From: Grifola frondosa
Lineage: Eukaryota; Basidiomycota; Agaricomycetes; Polyporales; Grifolaceae
Assembly (NCBI GenBank): GCA_001683735.1
Contig: LUGG01000019.1
Span: forward strand, 620,001-684,000
DNA: 64,000 nucleotides
Reading direction: 5' to 3'
The notes beneath the pieces were generated by a model. The model did no database searches. It was given only the letters and a program-made list of their open reading frames with translations, and had not been told where the DNA came from. Within the stretch, counting starts at the first letter, position 1, and every line of letters starts with the position of its first letter. The translations under genes and the position numbers were made by a program. This document shows positions 1-11,371 of the stretch, piece by piece.

Positions 1-110
1 TGCTGGTGGAGAAATCCACGGACGATGTTCTGAATGGCATTGCCTATGTGAGGATTGGTTTCAAACAAGTGCTGAATGAAACCGTTATTGTTGTGCTCGT
101 TAGGGTCCAT
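1..110 (-). CDS. 5' end of an unidentified gene, cut by the left edge
   Basis: An ATG at 110 on the minus strand opens a frame that runs off the window without a stop and encodes about 36 residues, starting MDPNEHNNNGF and rich in Asn, His and Gln. The frame is polar and has no repeats. I do not recognise the family. Only the first exon or part of it is visible, so function cannot be given. Confidence 0.4.
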   Translation of the reverse strand, partial: MDPNEHNNNGFIQHLFETNPHIGNAIQNIVRGFLHQ

Positions 111-1730
111 AGTGTAATCGTCGACTAGGACGAAATGCGAAGATGGTCGTTATGAGAGAAGAATTGCGCGTGAGGAGAGGCGCGGACATGACTTTACGCT
201 TAGCGATGACATTCTAGTGGCCACCAGAACATTCCATCCAAATGCAGTAACTCTCCGTATAACATATTATGTAAGCATCAATTATGAGTCGCTGCATGCT
301 TTCGACGTTCACTCCTAACTGGAAACATTCCATCAATCCAATGCCTCCAGGGGCGCCAGGACACCAACGCCCAAGTTCTTTAGCTTAATTAATTTCCTAG
401 TAAGCATCCTGGATTGATTGATGGAGTTTTAAACTTGTCTACAGTTGACTTTGGCATATTTCTGCTATTTAGTAAAATTACTTCCCACTACTTCACTACT
501 GCTCATATTTCCTCCACGCCTGAAGCAACATGAACCGGCTCGTGACATCCTGAGCCCTCACGGCCGATGATGTTCGTGGATTCCCGGTTTGAAAGACCAG
601 TAACGATCAAATAACATGCGCGATATAGGAAGTTCAATGACCTTCAAACTTGCTTACTTTGACAACGTCAGGCATTCTGCTGGAATCGTACGCCTATTGT
701 ACATCATAGTACTCCTGAGTCGGGATACTAGATCCAATCGTGACTGATCCTCGGGTAGACCGCCGCGTCTCAGGAATCCGGCTCTTGCATACTGATTGGT
801 ATTGTACTCAACTTTCTGCTGATCCCAGTGACTGAATTCAGAGTTCAACCAGATACCTCGAGATTCGCGAACCTATCTCGGTTGATCCAGCGAAATGAAA
901 GCCCATTATTTGAAGGGGTCAATTTGAAATTATCGTGTCGGTGAGATACTTGAATCTCTACATCTTGACCGATTATAACCATACTCCATCGTACAGATAA
1001 TCGCTGAGTGTCGCTCTTCTTTGTGATCCGGCGAGTCTCTTTGCCTTGATAAGTGAGTATTATTTTCGCTTTGAGTGCTCAGCACGTATCGAACGGGTGA
1101 GTCTCTTTCTTTACTTCCCATGGGTTTACACGCAGTCATTCTGATGTTACATATAGACACATTCATTGCCCTAATTCCAAGTACGGCGTTGCGCAAAAGC
1201 GGTGTGATGCGACATTCTCTTATTTGACATTTGTGTGCAGTCGACGCCAGATTTGTTGTGGTCGCTCCCTCCACCGCTGAAGTCGGGCTTGTCCCCTGAT
1301 ACTATTGTGCGCTGAGTGCGAAGGATTGATTGATCACCGTGGTGGACGCATTATCTCCACGCCATCTGGAATCGAGGCTAATCGAGGACGAATTCCAGCT
1401 TCGGGTGCTCGATCCGCGCTGCGGCGTTCGGACTCGTTCGGAGCGCCTTTGCTTCCTTTACGATCGCGAACACAATCATGATCATAACGCAGATGGGAGA
1501 TCGAGATTCTGGCTGGCGTCCGATGACACGGGGTACAGTTACATGTGGTGGTGTCTCTTCCTCAGCTGTCATCTGGCCCATAGCATTATTTTTCCAACAG
1601 CCTCCGAGCGGTTACACAGCATGAGAACGATTTCAATGTACCTTGCGATTAAAATAGATACTAAGTTTACTGAAGCCGCGCAGAAGTAACAGTACAATGT
1701 GAAGATCCCGCAGTGCCACGGTTCCGTCCG
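111..1730. other. intergenic stretch with no supported gene
   Basis: This 1.6 kb lies between the partial left-edge gene and the 3' end of the phosphatidylserine synthase. Open frames are short, lack ATG starts with good context and show no protein family I know. A 119-codon plus-strand frame at 1330-1689 starts with TTG and has no splice context. I see nothing else. Confidence 0.5.
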
Positions 1731-3893
1731 CTATCCAGACTTGTGTCTCGTATTACGTTCGTGCTGTCGAAGATATCGCCTCGCGGTAGGGACTCCGAAC
1801 TAGCGAAGCCCAATCAGTCCGTGAGTCATCTGCCAAGATCACAGGGAAGATGGAAGGCTCCAACTTACCCGAACAATGGGATAAAGCACTAGAAGAGAGG
1901 CACCGAAAGCCCAGGCCCACTTTACGGGCGTGGGTAAGGGCGTCGGGAATTGGCCTTGTCCCCACTTTGTAATCACAAGCAATTCCGTGCCGATCGTGGC
2001 CAGTAGTATCCATACGTGTTGGCCCATACGCACCGCTTTCCTGGTCACCCCAAGATCGACACAAAGTGATCGCCGTTCAGCAGACAGAAACAGCCCCGAG
2101 AGCAACGCGGACGTACCTGGGATCGGTGACATACTGGTACAGCTCTCTCACAGCGGGTAGCGCACAGAGGAATACCCCAGCTAAGCGCGCGATTACAAAT
2201 GGATGTTCAGGCTCCATCCATAGCAGACTCTGTCCATCAATGAGTGTCGGATTAACACTATCACCACACTCCATTGCTGAAAAGATCTCACCTTCAGGTA
2301 AAAGGGGTTAAGTTCAGCCGCTAAAAAGACGGCAAGAAGTAGAACAACGCTGAAGTAGTGTCCGAAGGACGCCGTCCCTTCCCACTTGAACGTTGTCCAG
2401 TCATGTGGGGAGAACTGGCTGAAGACACGACGTGTCTTCGAACGGATACCGCGGGTTTGTCGGAAACCGCGCCAAGTGTAATGCTATCGCTGAATCAGCG
2501 TCACGGATGCAGTCGCGGAGTCAAAGCGTACTTTGATATCAAAGTATTGACAGGTCTTCATGCCTATGACAAGTTCACCGTTTTTGATCAATAGTACCGC
2601 GGATATTAAACAGACCTAGATATGTTCCGAGCCAATTGCAGACGAGGACGTCCAAGATCCACTAAGGCCGCATTAGAATGCCGCCAAAAGGCGAAGACAT
2701 AGCTAACACACATGATCCCACCAACACTGAACAACAGACATTCAACATAGACCTGGACAACGGTGATGGTATAACATACCTCTGCGAAATTTGGGAGCTG
2801 GTGTTGTAAGCTATATTCAGCAAATTCAAACGCGACACTCAAAATCTGTGGCTAAAGTTGTAGTATTTGGAAACATTGAAGGTATCACGCTCACCCAACA
2901 GAACCAGTAGTCACGCAGGATCAAAGCCTTCCCAAACCAGCCCAAAGCATGCGCCAGGCAGAATATGTCAATGGCATTCTCGATGTGTAGGTCAGTCCCG
3001 ACAATCGTGTGACAAAGCTTTAAAACAGCCCTCACCCACACGTTTCGGAAAGTAAATTCACAATTTTCTGCATAATTTCTCTCCGGCAATGGCTTCCCTA
3101 AGTTTGGGTCCAAATACTTCATCATCGTCCTAGCGGAGTCCAGATCTTGGAAGAGCAGGAAAACGAGGGCCAATTCGTACAACACATTGATTCCTAGTAC
3201 AACCCTCCAGAAAGCTTATGGCAGCGGAATTAGAAGGACCAGAAGTGGATACCTCGAAGAAATTTAATTAACTCACCCGGATGAGGCCTGATGAATGGAC
3301 CGTCCCGAAATTGAATCATGGAAAACAGAAGAAATGAAGCAATTGTAGCATATGCGCCACTGACGTCTGGATGTTCACGTCATGGTTGCCATGAAAAAGT
3401 AAAAAGTACTCACATACGACGCTTATCTTGACCCTCCTTCAGCACATCCTGGGTCATCGCAACGTACGCCAATACCGCCATCCCCGCCCCCAGCGCAGTC
3501 AACGTGATAGGCTTGTAAAAGAATCTAGAGCATGCGAGTTCAGAGACGGAGCGCACGAGGATTCATGGACGTACTCGATACTGGTGTCATGTTTTTCTTG
3601 GAAGGGAGTAATACGGGTATAAGGCTCAGTTCGGTCTGCCTACATGGGCATTGCGATCAGCATACAGCGTTCTCGCATGGAATACTCTGTTACTCACATC
3701 GAACCCTGTTTGACATAACTCAGAGACGGTGCGCACTCAAAATGACCATGAACTAGAACTCACAGCGAACTGGTACGCCATCCAACCCAGGTCTCGGCTC
3801 CGGTCCTTCCAATGGCGGCCCGACGTCTGCTTCGTCGACAGGGGAAGGTAAGGAGGACGAAGAAGGTAACGCAAGGTCCTGTTCTTTGGACAT
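1731..3893 (-). CDS. phosphatidylserine synthase, PTDSS (base-exchange) type
   Basis: Multi-pass membrane enzyme of the PF03034 family, which in animals swaps the head group of phosphatidylcholine or phosphatidylethanolamine for serine in the ER. The order of conserved blocks matches PTDSS proteins: IEFFYKPIT near the N-terminus, RDGPFIRPHP, ALVFLLFQDLDSAR, LDPNLGKPLPE, the YSLQHQLPNFAE block joined to CWWDH and WILDVLVCNWLGTYL, then GMKTCQYFDIK, a hydrophobic AELNPFYLK block and a C-terminal membrane segment. At least ten exons are needed; two are tiny, 8 nt (3698-3705) and 15 nt (2712-2726). Start is the ATG at 3893 (MSKEQDLALP), stop at 1731. No frame break is required. Yeasts make phosphatidylserine with the unrelated CDP-diacylglycerol enzyme Cho1, so substrate use in this fungus is an inference from family only. 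Confidence 0.88.
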
Positions 3894-4947
3894 TGCAGGT
3901 GGTACTATGATGGTAACTGGCAAGTCGGCAAATGTGCTTCAATTTTCAGCGCTCAGCGCTCATGACATCCAGCTTGGAAGCACGTTGCTCGAGGCGTTCT
4001 GCCTCCTGGAATCTGGCGACCACAGACCTCATTCCTAGTATCGGCACTCTCAGGCCCGGCGGCAACGCTCAATGAAGATGTTGTGCCGGTTGCACTTTGG
4101 AAGTTTGGATTGAATGTTGCTCGCAAAGACTCCGAACAGTCCGAAGCGCGCTCTGCAACACTATCTACGAGTAACATAATATATTCTGCAGCAATAATTT
4201 AGTAGTATCGGAGAATTTGCAGCTGACAGCATTTCCCAGCTGGAAGGCAATGCTCTGTCCTCCTGTTCATCCCTTCCTTCAAATACCACTTCGACAGCGG
4301 CGACAGCGATCAGAAATTCCACCATCACATGAATATTTTTGCCAGTCTCTATACGAGAAGGGTCGGCTGTCATCGGATAAATCTTACCCGTTGACTTTGC
4401 ATGTTTTGATAGAGATGAAAGGAGGACTTACTCTAAATCATGCGCAGGTGTGACCTCTCCGAAACCAGCCTTGAGGCAGTTCCAAATTGTGATCACTGCA
4501 AGCCGACGTAAAGGCACCATTATCACAGAAATGGGTACCATGGCAGACATTCGCGCTTCCCCAGACAGCTCGTAGCCACAGAAGATGCGGAAACGACAGC
4601 GATACCACCAGAACCGCGGGAAGCAGTAAATCGCCTCCTGGAGCTGAAGCATGCCAAGTGTTCGTCGATGTGATCCCGACATCATCTGAAACGATTAGGC
4701 CGCCGAATAAGCCAGAGAAGATGACCAGGTGTGACCCAAGTAATATGTAGATTTCTCAGTAATTCGGAAGACCTGGAAATGATTGAGCTTCTTTGGCATG
4801 TGCAAAATTGCAAGGATAATTACATATTCCAGCTGTGGACCACTCAACGCGGTTTAATGTCAACCGTGGAAGTGGCACACGTTCCTGATGGAGAATTCTT
4901 GGCCCATTTCGTGTTTGCGGTCCGTGAAATCGGATTATCCAACACAT
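3894..4947. other. upstream region of the phosphatidylserine synthase, no clear gene
   Basis: About 1 kb between the synthase start and the candidate gene to the right. The minus strand holds short open pieces with hydrophobic stretches (for example LLLPAVLVVSLSF around 4570), but I could not link them with good splice sites or recognise a family. They may be the 3' part of the neighbouring candidate gene. Confidence 0.35.
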
Positions 4948-5787
4948 TCAATACGGAGTCAGCCTTACGGAGTCAGTCTCGGCAGTGCCGTCGCGAGTTA
5001 ATTGTGCCGTCGAATGTCTTAGAGAAACGAAGACTACAAAGGGGATGGAGAGACTGAAGCTAATGAAATGAGGATCCAGAGCGTCTTCGACAGGAATACC
5101 CTGAAAAGCATTGGAAAGCGCCGTGCGCATGTACGTATTCCGGTCCGCTGCGGCGACAATCTACAGAATGAGAAGGTTCTCCGGACTGCACGAGAGCTAG
5201 GATTACAACCTGGGTGGCTATGGAAGATCTTCGGATTTTCATAAACGACATCTAGAGGGTGCGAGGTCGGTGCTTACAAGGATACGAACAAGTAATATGT
5301 CCATTTCAGAATTGCGCAACTCGGCGCCCTGCTGGACAGTTTGAAGTGATTCCAATGAGATGCCGAAGCTTCCATCTGTCCAACCAAAGGTTTTCAATCA
5401 AATAATAGGCGACATAAACCTCTCCAAGCTGGATTTGAGTATAGAGGCACAATCACAACTCGCCTCGCAAGCGTGACAGTACCATGTAGCAGATTGACTA
5501 CGGTCTTATGATAATGCATACAATGTAGTGGAATAAGGCGTGTTCTCAAAAGTACTCATAAGAGTAGTGTTATCAAATTCCACACGCGATCACCGCGGAA
5601 TCGTGAGGCGACGCCACACAACAAATATGGCCAAATTCAGCCACAGTGGCGCGCCGAGCCCAAAGAAACGGTTATTCAATAACAACAATTCGGTTTCTTC
5701 CCCACATCTGCTAGTACAGACTAAGAGGATGGCATGGAGAACTGAGCTCACGCTGAATCTCTCCTGGCTCATGTGAAGAAGCGTCAC
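4948..5787 (-). CDS. candidate multi-exon gene, possibly membrane protein
   Basis: Two pieces join cleanly across a standard intron: exon 5278-5375, preceded by CAG and followed by GTAAGC, and a following exon from 5160. Read together they give ILLVRILIVAAADRNTYMR, then TALSNAFQGIPVEDALDPHF and a hydrophobic FSLSIPFVVFVSL segment. A further upstream piece at about 5595-5700 reads NNRFFGLGAPLWLNLAIFVV. The phase match and protein-like composition suggest a real gene. I do not recognise the family, and both ends are uncertain. It could also extend left into 4000-4900 or right towards 6200. Confidence 0.35.
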
Positions 5788-7814
5788 CAGTCATGCCCGC
5801 CTTTCTTCTGCACCTGGACTGGGGTATTTTCAGTTTGGGAACCCAGACTTGTTCGTACCTGGGACTTTCAGCTTCTATTGATTACCTTCACACAGATCCA
5901 GTAACTCCGTCGGCCTCGTTGCTCGGTATTGCACGCGTTGGTTCCAATCGCGAGTCATTACGGCTACCTCTTATCTGTGCGTCTGCGTCCATCAATGAGC
6001 ACAGTCGGGAAAACCCTACGCAACAATCCTTGTCGGCTTTTCTGGGACATCCCTGCACCATCGAATTCAAGCTCTTCACTCATGGGTTTGGCATTTGTTG
6101 TCAGGCGGACGACGAAGATCACTTGGAATCGGGTTAAGTAAGCTTTTTCATCGAATTCGTGAACTGAATCTTGTTTCGTTAGACTGCCACCATATTTATA
6201 TTGGTATTGCGCCCATGCCATAGAGATTTATATGTTCCGTTAACTCGGAACAATCAGCGTGGAGGGTTTGTGGATGCTGAAGCAATGGGCCCTTCACACA
6301 CTCCCGTCTTGCAGATAACCTACATACTAGGCTATCCCTCCTACTGATCAGATGGAACCTTCTTCCGGTGCCGCGAACATGACCTACGTACTTCCGTCTC
6401 AGCACCCGATCCATGTGCCTCTTGCTCATGAGACCATTCGGCATTGCGGAAAGACTGGGATTTTCCCGGGACTTGGCAGTCTCATGTCAGCGAGTCTTCC
6501 ACCCCAGTGCAAGATAGACTAGACCGATGCGCCAGACGTCTGGCTGACTTTGTCTTTTCGATTGACCTGGACTGGTTGATACGGGCTGGACAGAGAGCAG
6601 GTTGATCCATTCTCGAATTCAGAGTTCTCGTGAATACATCCCAATGTGGCGTCGACCCCTACCACAACACCTTGAAGGTTTTCCAAGATCCGAGCCAGTG
6701 TGTCATTCCTCGGTGGTGTCGAGCGTATGTCGTAACGTAAGTTTTTCTTTCTCACTGAAGTTCGTAAACTGTAACGCCACATTCTGATGAATATCCTCCT
6801 CGTCTAAGAATTGTTATTGGCCAATCATAGTATCCTTTCCAGATCGACGCCCTCCATATGACTTGATCCAGCACCTGCCGGTGTTCTCGATACACCCAGA
6901 CGCTCATCTCGACCGTCAGAAGGTTGCACGTCCGAACACGCCATTGGTGTTAGACACAGTGGAGCAGCGGGACTGTGTCCATCCTTTCCCGCATCCCCTT
7001 TGGTCATAGCTCCACGCATACTTGTAACCCCAGACGCAGACTCGGTACCAAACACACAATGCTAGTGATATGCGATTCTTTCCAGGCTTGCAGAGGCATG
7101 CCGGTCGTTGATTCTGACTTCTGTCTCAGAACGCTGGCAGAACGATGGACTGATTCCGTTGCGCGGTAAGTAACCAGGGTAAATTGGACAAGTTTTATGG
7201 GCTAATTATTTTGATGCCTCATGTACATATCTTTCTTGCTTTGAGTCGGTGTCCGCCGTGATTTGATTGGTTGACCGTGTCATGCCCTGTCCCTGGATAT
7301 GAGTGCTGGGAACATGTCTTATCCAACTTAAGACGATTGGTAGCCGAACTGGCGTCCCAGGACGCGAATCGTTAAGATGTTCCCTACTTGTCTGGTAGCC
7401 TCGAACGCGAATACCCTTTGCCGCTGGTTTTCCAAGGACTCCTCATTTAACGAGTTTGATCCCATCTGTGGCACTTGAGTTCTCGACACCATCATTCTAT
7501 GCTTACGGCACTCGACTTTTTCAAGAGCGCCATCTTATCTGCTTCTACATATTATTCACACTGAGGAATTTCCACGTTATGTCACGCTCTATGTGAAACG
7601 CCATGTCCCCAGGACAGTCCAGAAGCAAGCTCAGGGCCGTGAATTCTGTCGAGCATCTGATCCAATTCGGTGCTGTTTGTAACTCAAATGGTTGGAGCAT
7701 ATCGGTTCATGTTCAGATCTATTGATTCTGGGCCGCTGGCAGGCGTTAGAGGATAGCGCTCACATAGACATAAGAATGTACAAGCATCTCGCTTCGGGAT
7801 CCTCATCCCCCACC
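5788..7814. other. unresolved stretch before the Zn2Cys6 gene
   Basis: Several short frames occur on both strands, for example a minus-strand piece near 5966-6130 reading RFQVIFVVRLTTNAKPMSEE, which may be another exon of the left candidate gene. The plus strand close to 7815 is presumably the promoter and leader of the zinc-cluster regulator. No complete gene can be supported. Confidence 0.35.
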
Positions 7815-9474
7815 ATGACCATGTCTCCCGTCGGCACACTCGATTCCTCCATACAACAACCCCTTCAGCAGTTCAAAGGGGAGATACTGGACTTCGATCT
7901 GGGTGGCCTTGAAGTGGACCACAGGAAGCGGTAAGTCCGCCACTGCGGGCGCTGCGAATACGTCTTCACAGTATGTTGATTGGCGTTAGGCGGCGCAACC
8001 GCACGACACAATCCTGTCTCAACTGCCACACCTCTAAACGCAAAGTAAGTGTTCCATATCTGAGACGTCATACCAAGACATGGTGTTGACTGGTTCATTG
8101 CCTTACAGTGCGATAGGAAGCGGCCGTGTCAGAGATGCATCCAGCTCGGCCTCGTACGCTATGTTGCTCGAACATCTTGTTATGGAGACTGACAGGGTTG
8201 CTAGACCGGGCTATGTGTATATGAGGTCGACGACCCCGCGCTGAGGTTCGTGCTTCTCTCATCTCATCGAGAACTTGAGCATCCTCATCTGATTCTCTGC
8301 CATCAACAGAGACGATCCGAACGTGGACGAGAACACCCGTCTGCGAAACAGGATTGCTGAGCTGGAGAGCTTGGTGCGTGAGCTCCGTGGTAAGTCTACG
8401 CTACTCCCAGTGATATCCATTGTCCTTATGTGATATAGGCAAACCTCACCCTCGTTGGGCCGAACCCAACTTCTGCGATGGGGATGCCACGGAGAAATGG
8501 CACTCCCGATCATCGAGGCGAATCCAGCCGCAGTATCAAAAATTTGCACGAGATCGCCACGACGATTGCCATGCTTCAAATAGTGCCTCCATGCTGTCGA
8601 CAGTCAAAGCCGAGCAGCCTGCGGAAGTCCCTCAGCAGAACCTCTATCGCTTCACTCCCTCGCCCTTACCTCACAACCCGACCGACGGCTCGGTCATGTC
8701 ATATGGCATGAACCGCGGTCAACAGCCTTCCCAGAATGGCCACGAACAATGTTTGCCGGACGATTCGTGCTACTCGCCTCCGTCGTCCGGCTCGTCAATG
8801 AGTTTCACGGACGCTCGTCACTCCACATCTTCGGTAGTGCCGACGGCTGGCGAACATTACTATTCGCAGCAGTATGTTCGGCCTTACGCGCACGACACTG
8901 TTCCTGTTCAGCCCACCTGCGCTTGTGTTACAAATCCTGCTGCGGGAAACCCTCTCATTGCGCTAACGAACCAGCTGCAGAACACGCTCGCGCTCCTTAG
9001 ACAGTTGCCGGAGCACAACACGAGGCATAATTGCCTAATCCTGCGGCGCGTCATGGAGCTAAATGATATCATGCAGTTCGTTTCCTTCGCTTCCGCTCCT
9101 TTGACGTATTTGGCCTAATTATACTGCACAGTGGGAACAGCATCCAAGACGTGGCGGCTTCGTCTTATGAAGCGCTGTCTACGCCTCCAGAAAGCGAGCT
9201 CATGTCGCCTATTTCGACGTCTAGTCATTCGAGTATGGGAACGTCAATCCACGAATGGCCCCAGATCGCGGCGCAGAACGCCTACGACTCGTACTTCCCC
9301 GTATCGGCCGGAGAACAGGGTGTCTTCCACAAAATTATCACATCAATTGATTATTCATCGTCTGTTGGTTTGTTGTCGTCTTTTGGATATATCCGATCGA
9401 ACCTTCTTACCCCATCGACCAGGGTTTCGATGCCGCAGTATACCACCATTGATCATGTTTATTTATCCTTGTAA
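7815..9474 (+). CDS. Zn2Cys6 (GAL4-type) transcription factor
   Basis: Fungal binuclear zinc-cluster DNA-binding protein, expected in the nucleus. The cluster is assembled from three exons and reads CLNCHTSKRKCDRKRPCQRC followed by IQLGLTGLCVYEVDDPALR, spacing C-x2-C-x6-C-x5-C-x2-C-x8-C. A short coiled-coil-like linker follows (TRLRNRIAELESLVRELRG), then a long Ser/Pro/Gln-rich low-complexity region. Exons: 7815-7930, 7990-8044, 8109-8153, 8205-8245, 8310-8389, 8439-9075 and 9132-9474. The ATG at 7815 is the first in frame after a plausible leader; a longer reading from upstream has no ATG. No fungal-specific middle homology domain (PF04082) is evident. No catabolic or biosynthetic cluster adjoins it, so target genes cannot be guessed. 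Confidence 0.88.
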
Positions 9475-9561
9475 CTACGGACGGGATGATGTGTAGGTTA
9501 CTACGTTTCTGTAGCCATTATTACTGTATATGACAGCATAATAGGTCTGGGTAGATTTTGG

Positions 9562-10710
9562 CTATGCCGTTGTTCTTGCGTCTTCGTCGACAGTAACACT
9601 CTTCTCTATCTGGAAGTGGAAAACGCGGTCATGATTGGTATCTCCTTTTGTAACACGGCCCGTCGAATCCAACATCCAGATGTCTCTCTCAATATACAAC
9701 ACATTTCCGTTTTTCCGGATCAGAATGACTGTGGAAAGGCGTGTGCCGTAATACGTCGAAGATGCAGCGTCTGGTGACTCGATCATTGGAATGAGCATAG
9801 GCTCCACCTGAATAGTATTGCGCAATTCGGCACGGCCTAGGGGAGCACTATCACTTTTCCAGCTTTTATGCCAAACCCGTGAGTGCTCGAACACGTTCCA
9901 AGATATGCGGAAGATAGTATAGTAAACACCCACGTCAGAAGTGTAAACAGACGCTCCGCCAGGTCGGAATCGCTGATATCTTGTGGTAATGAATTGAGAA
10001 CTTCATTCAACGCCTGAATGCCGTGCTTGACCTTGGGCCATTCACTAGCGCCGTGATGGTCGACTCCGTTCGACATGCCACCGCAGCGTCTCTCTTCATC
10101 AGAAAGCATGCGAGCGGTAATTGTACCACCACCCCCGGAATTAGTGACAAATGCGGCATCCAGAGACAATGGTCGCTCTCGCTCTCCTACATCAGCCGTA
10201 CACGGAGGAGGCGTCAATAGCAGCATGTTGAAGCCGGCATACTTGACATTCTGTGACACGATTTCATCAATCTCGTCTTGGAGGGTAGCACTCGGCAACT
10301 TCGGCAGTAGGAAAGTTGAGGTGAGGCTCCCCCGAGAAGAGCTGTACTTCCGTAAGGGTTCCGTGATGTTCGTCCTGCAGATCTTTCAGTGTTACACGGT
10401 CTGGGTCGAATGAGTTCAACTGACGCACAGGAGGGCGACTCTGCCAGTTCGACTGATGCCTGCCCACGTCCCACCGGCGAGGAGGTCTCGACCTGAAAGA
10501 ATGCTCCCATCGCCGGAATCTTGCGCACAATTGTTCCCGAATGAGTGAAGATGGGCTGGGGCAGTGGGTCGAGACAGGTACTCGTCCCTGTTGTTACAGA
10601 GAATCCTGATTCATCCAGGAGGCCGTCAGTTTAGGATAATGTTCGGCATGAAGAGAGTATACTCACAGGGCATACTTGGGGTGTGTCAGGGACCAGAAGC
10701 CAACGCACAT
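9562..10710 (-). CDS. TANGO2: TANGO2 / NRDE-family protein
   Basis: Member of the NRDE (PF05742) family, whose animal member TANGO2 acts in Golgi/ER organisation and in haem or acyl-lipid handling; the exact activity is still debated. Start MCVGFWSLTHPKYAL at 10710 matches the family N-terminus (Cys2), and the next exon begins with the name-giving motif ILCNNRDEYLSRP. GGTWAGISRTGRVALL is followed across an intron by TNITEPLRKYSSSRG, then KYAGFNMLLLTPP and SNGVDHHGASEWPKVKHG. The C-terminal block YYGTRLSTVILI plus a late ERD motif is also typical. Four exons; stop at 9562. It converges on the zinc-cluster gene with an 87-base gap. Confidence 0.88.
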
Positions 10711-11371
10711 CGATCGTTTGAAAAGAGGCAGATCAGACGAGACCACTCTGTCAGATGCAGCACAGCCATACCAGTGAGAAAGAGCGGATCCCAGGCTCGC
10801 CAACACAATAGCGAATTCTCACCTTTTCTTCTTGGATAAGATTGGATTTCGGGCTGTGAATCGGATCTGTTTGAGAAGTGGCTGATGAACATCGGACAGC
10901 TAGCTGTATGCAACAAGAACACACGAGATACCGACCCTCCACCGGGAAGATGCAAAGCAGAGGAGCGAGGAAGAGCGGAGACTTACGTGTGCAGGAAATA
11001 ATCAGCACGCGCTCTGAATTGCGGTCCTTGATCCTATCTTGAGCAGAGGCCCATCCAGAGACCAATTTCCGGGAAGATGTTTCGTTGCAGAGCAAAGATG
11101 AAGAGCGCGCAAGAACAAGGTGAATACAACGTCGACTTCGACTTTGACGGTGCCGGCGGGAGGATCGTCGACGTTCACTGCGATCGAGTCAAGGATCGTC
11201 GATGCACAAGCGCCCTATGAGCGTCTTGCCAGTGGCCACTGAGATTGCACCTACGACAACCTTTCCACTGTCCGCGACTATCCATCTTCGCTGTTCGACT
11301 CTCGAACGTGTCACAAACTCTTGACTTTTCAAGCTCAAGACCGATACTGAAGTTCGCACGTTCAAAAGGTC
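10711..11371. other. intergenic region between TANGO2 and ARP6, possible small minus-strand gene
   Basis: These 661 bases separate two divergent starts. On the minus strand two spliceable pieces (about 10990-11095 and 10800-10900, donor GTAAGT near 10986) would read KDRNSERVLIISCT and then HQPLLKQIRFTARNPILSKK, which looks protein-like. I could not find a convincing start or family, so I record it only as a possibility. Confidence 0.3.

Noticed and set aside
1330..1689. 119-codon plus-strand frame
   Set aside because: Starts with TTG, shows no family or splice context and lies opposite the 3' region of the synthase neighbour.
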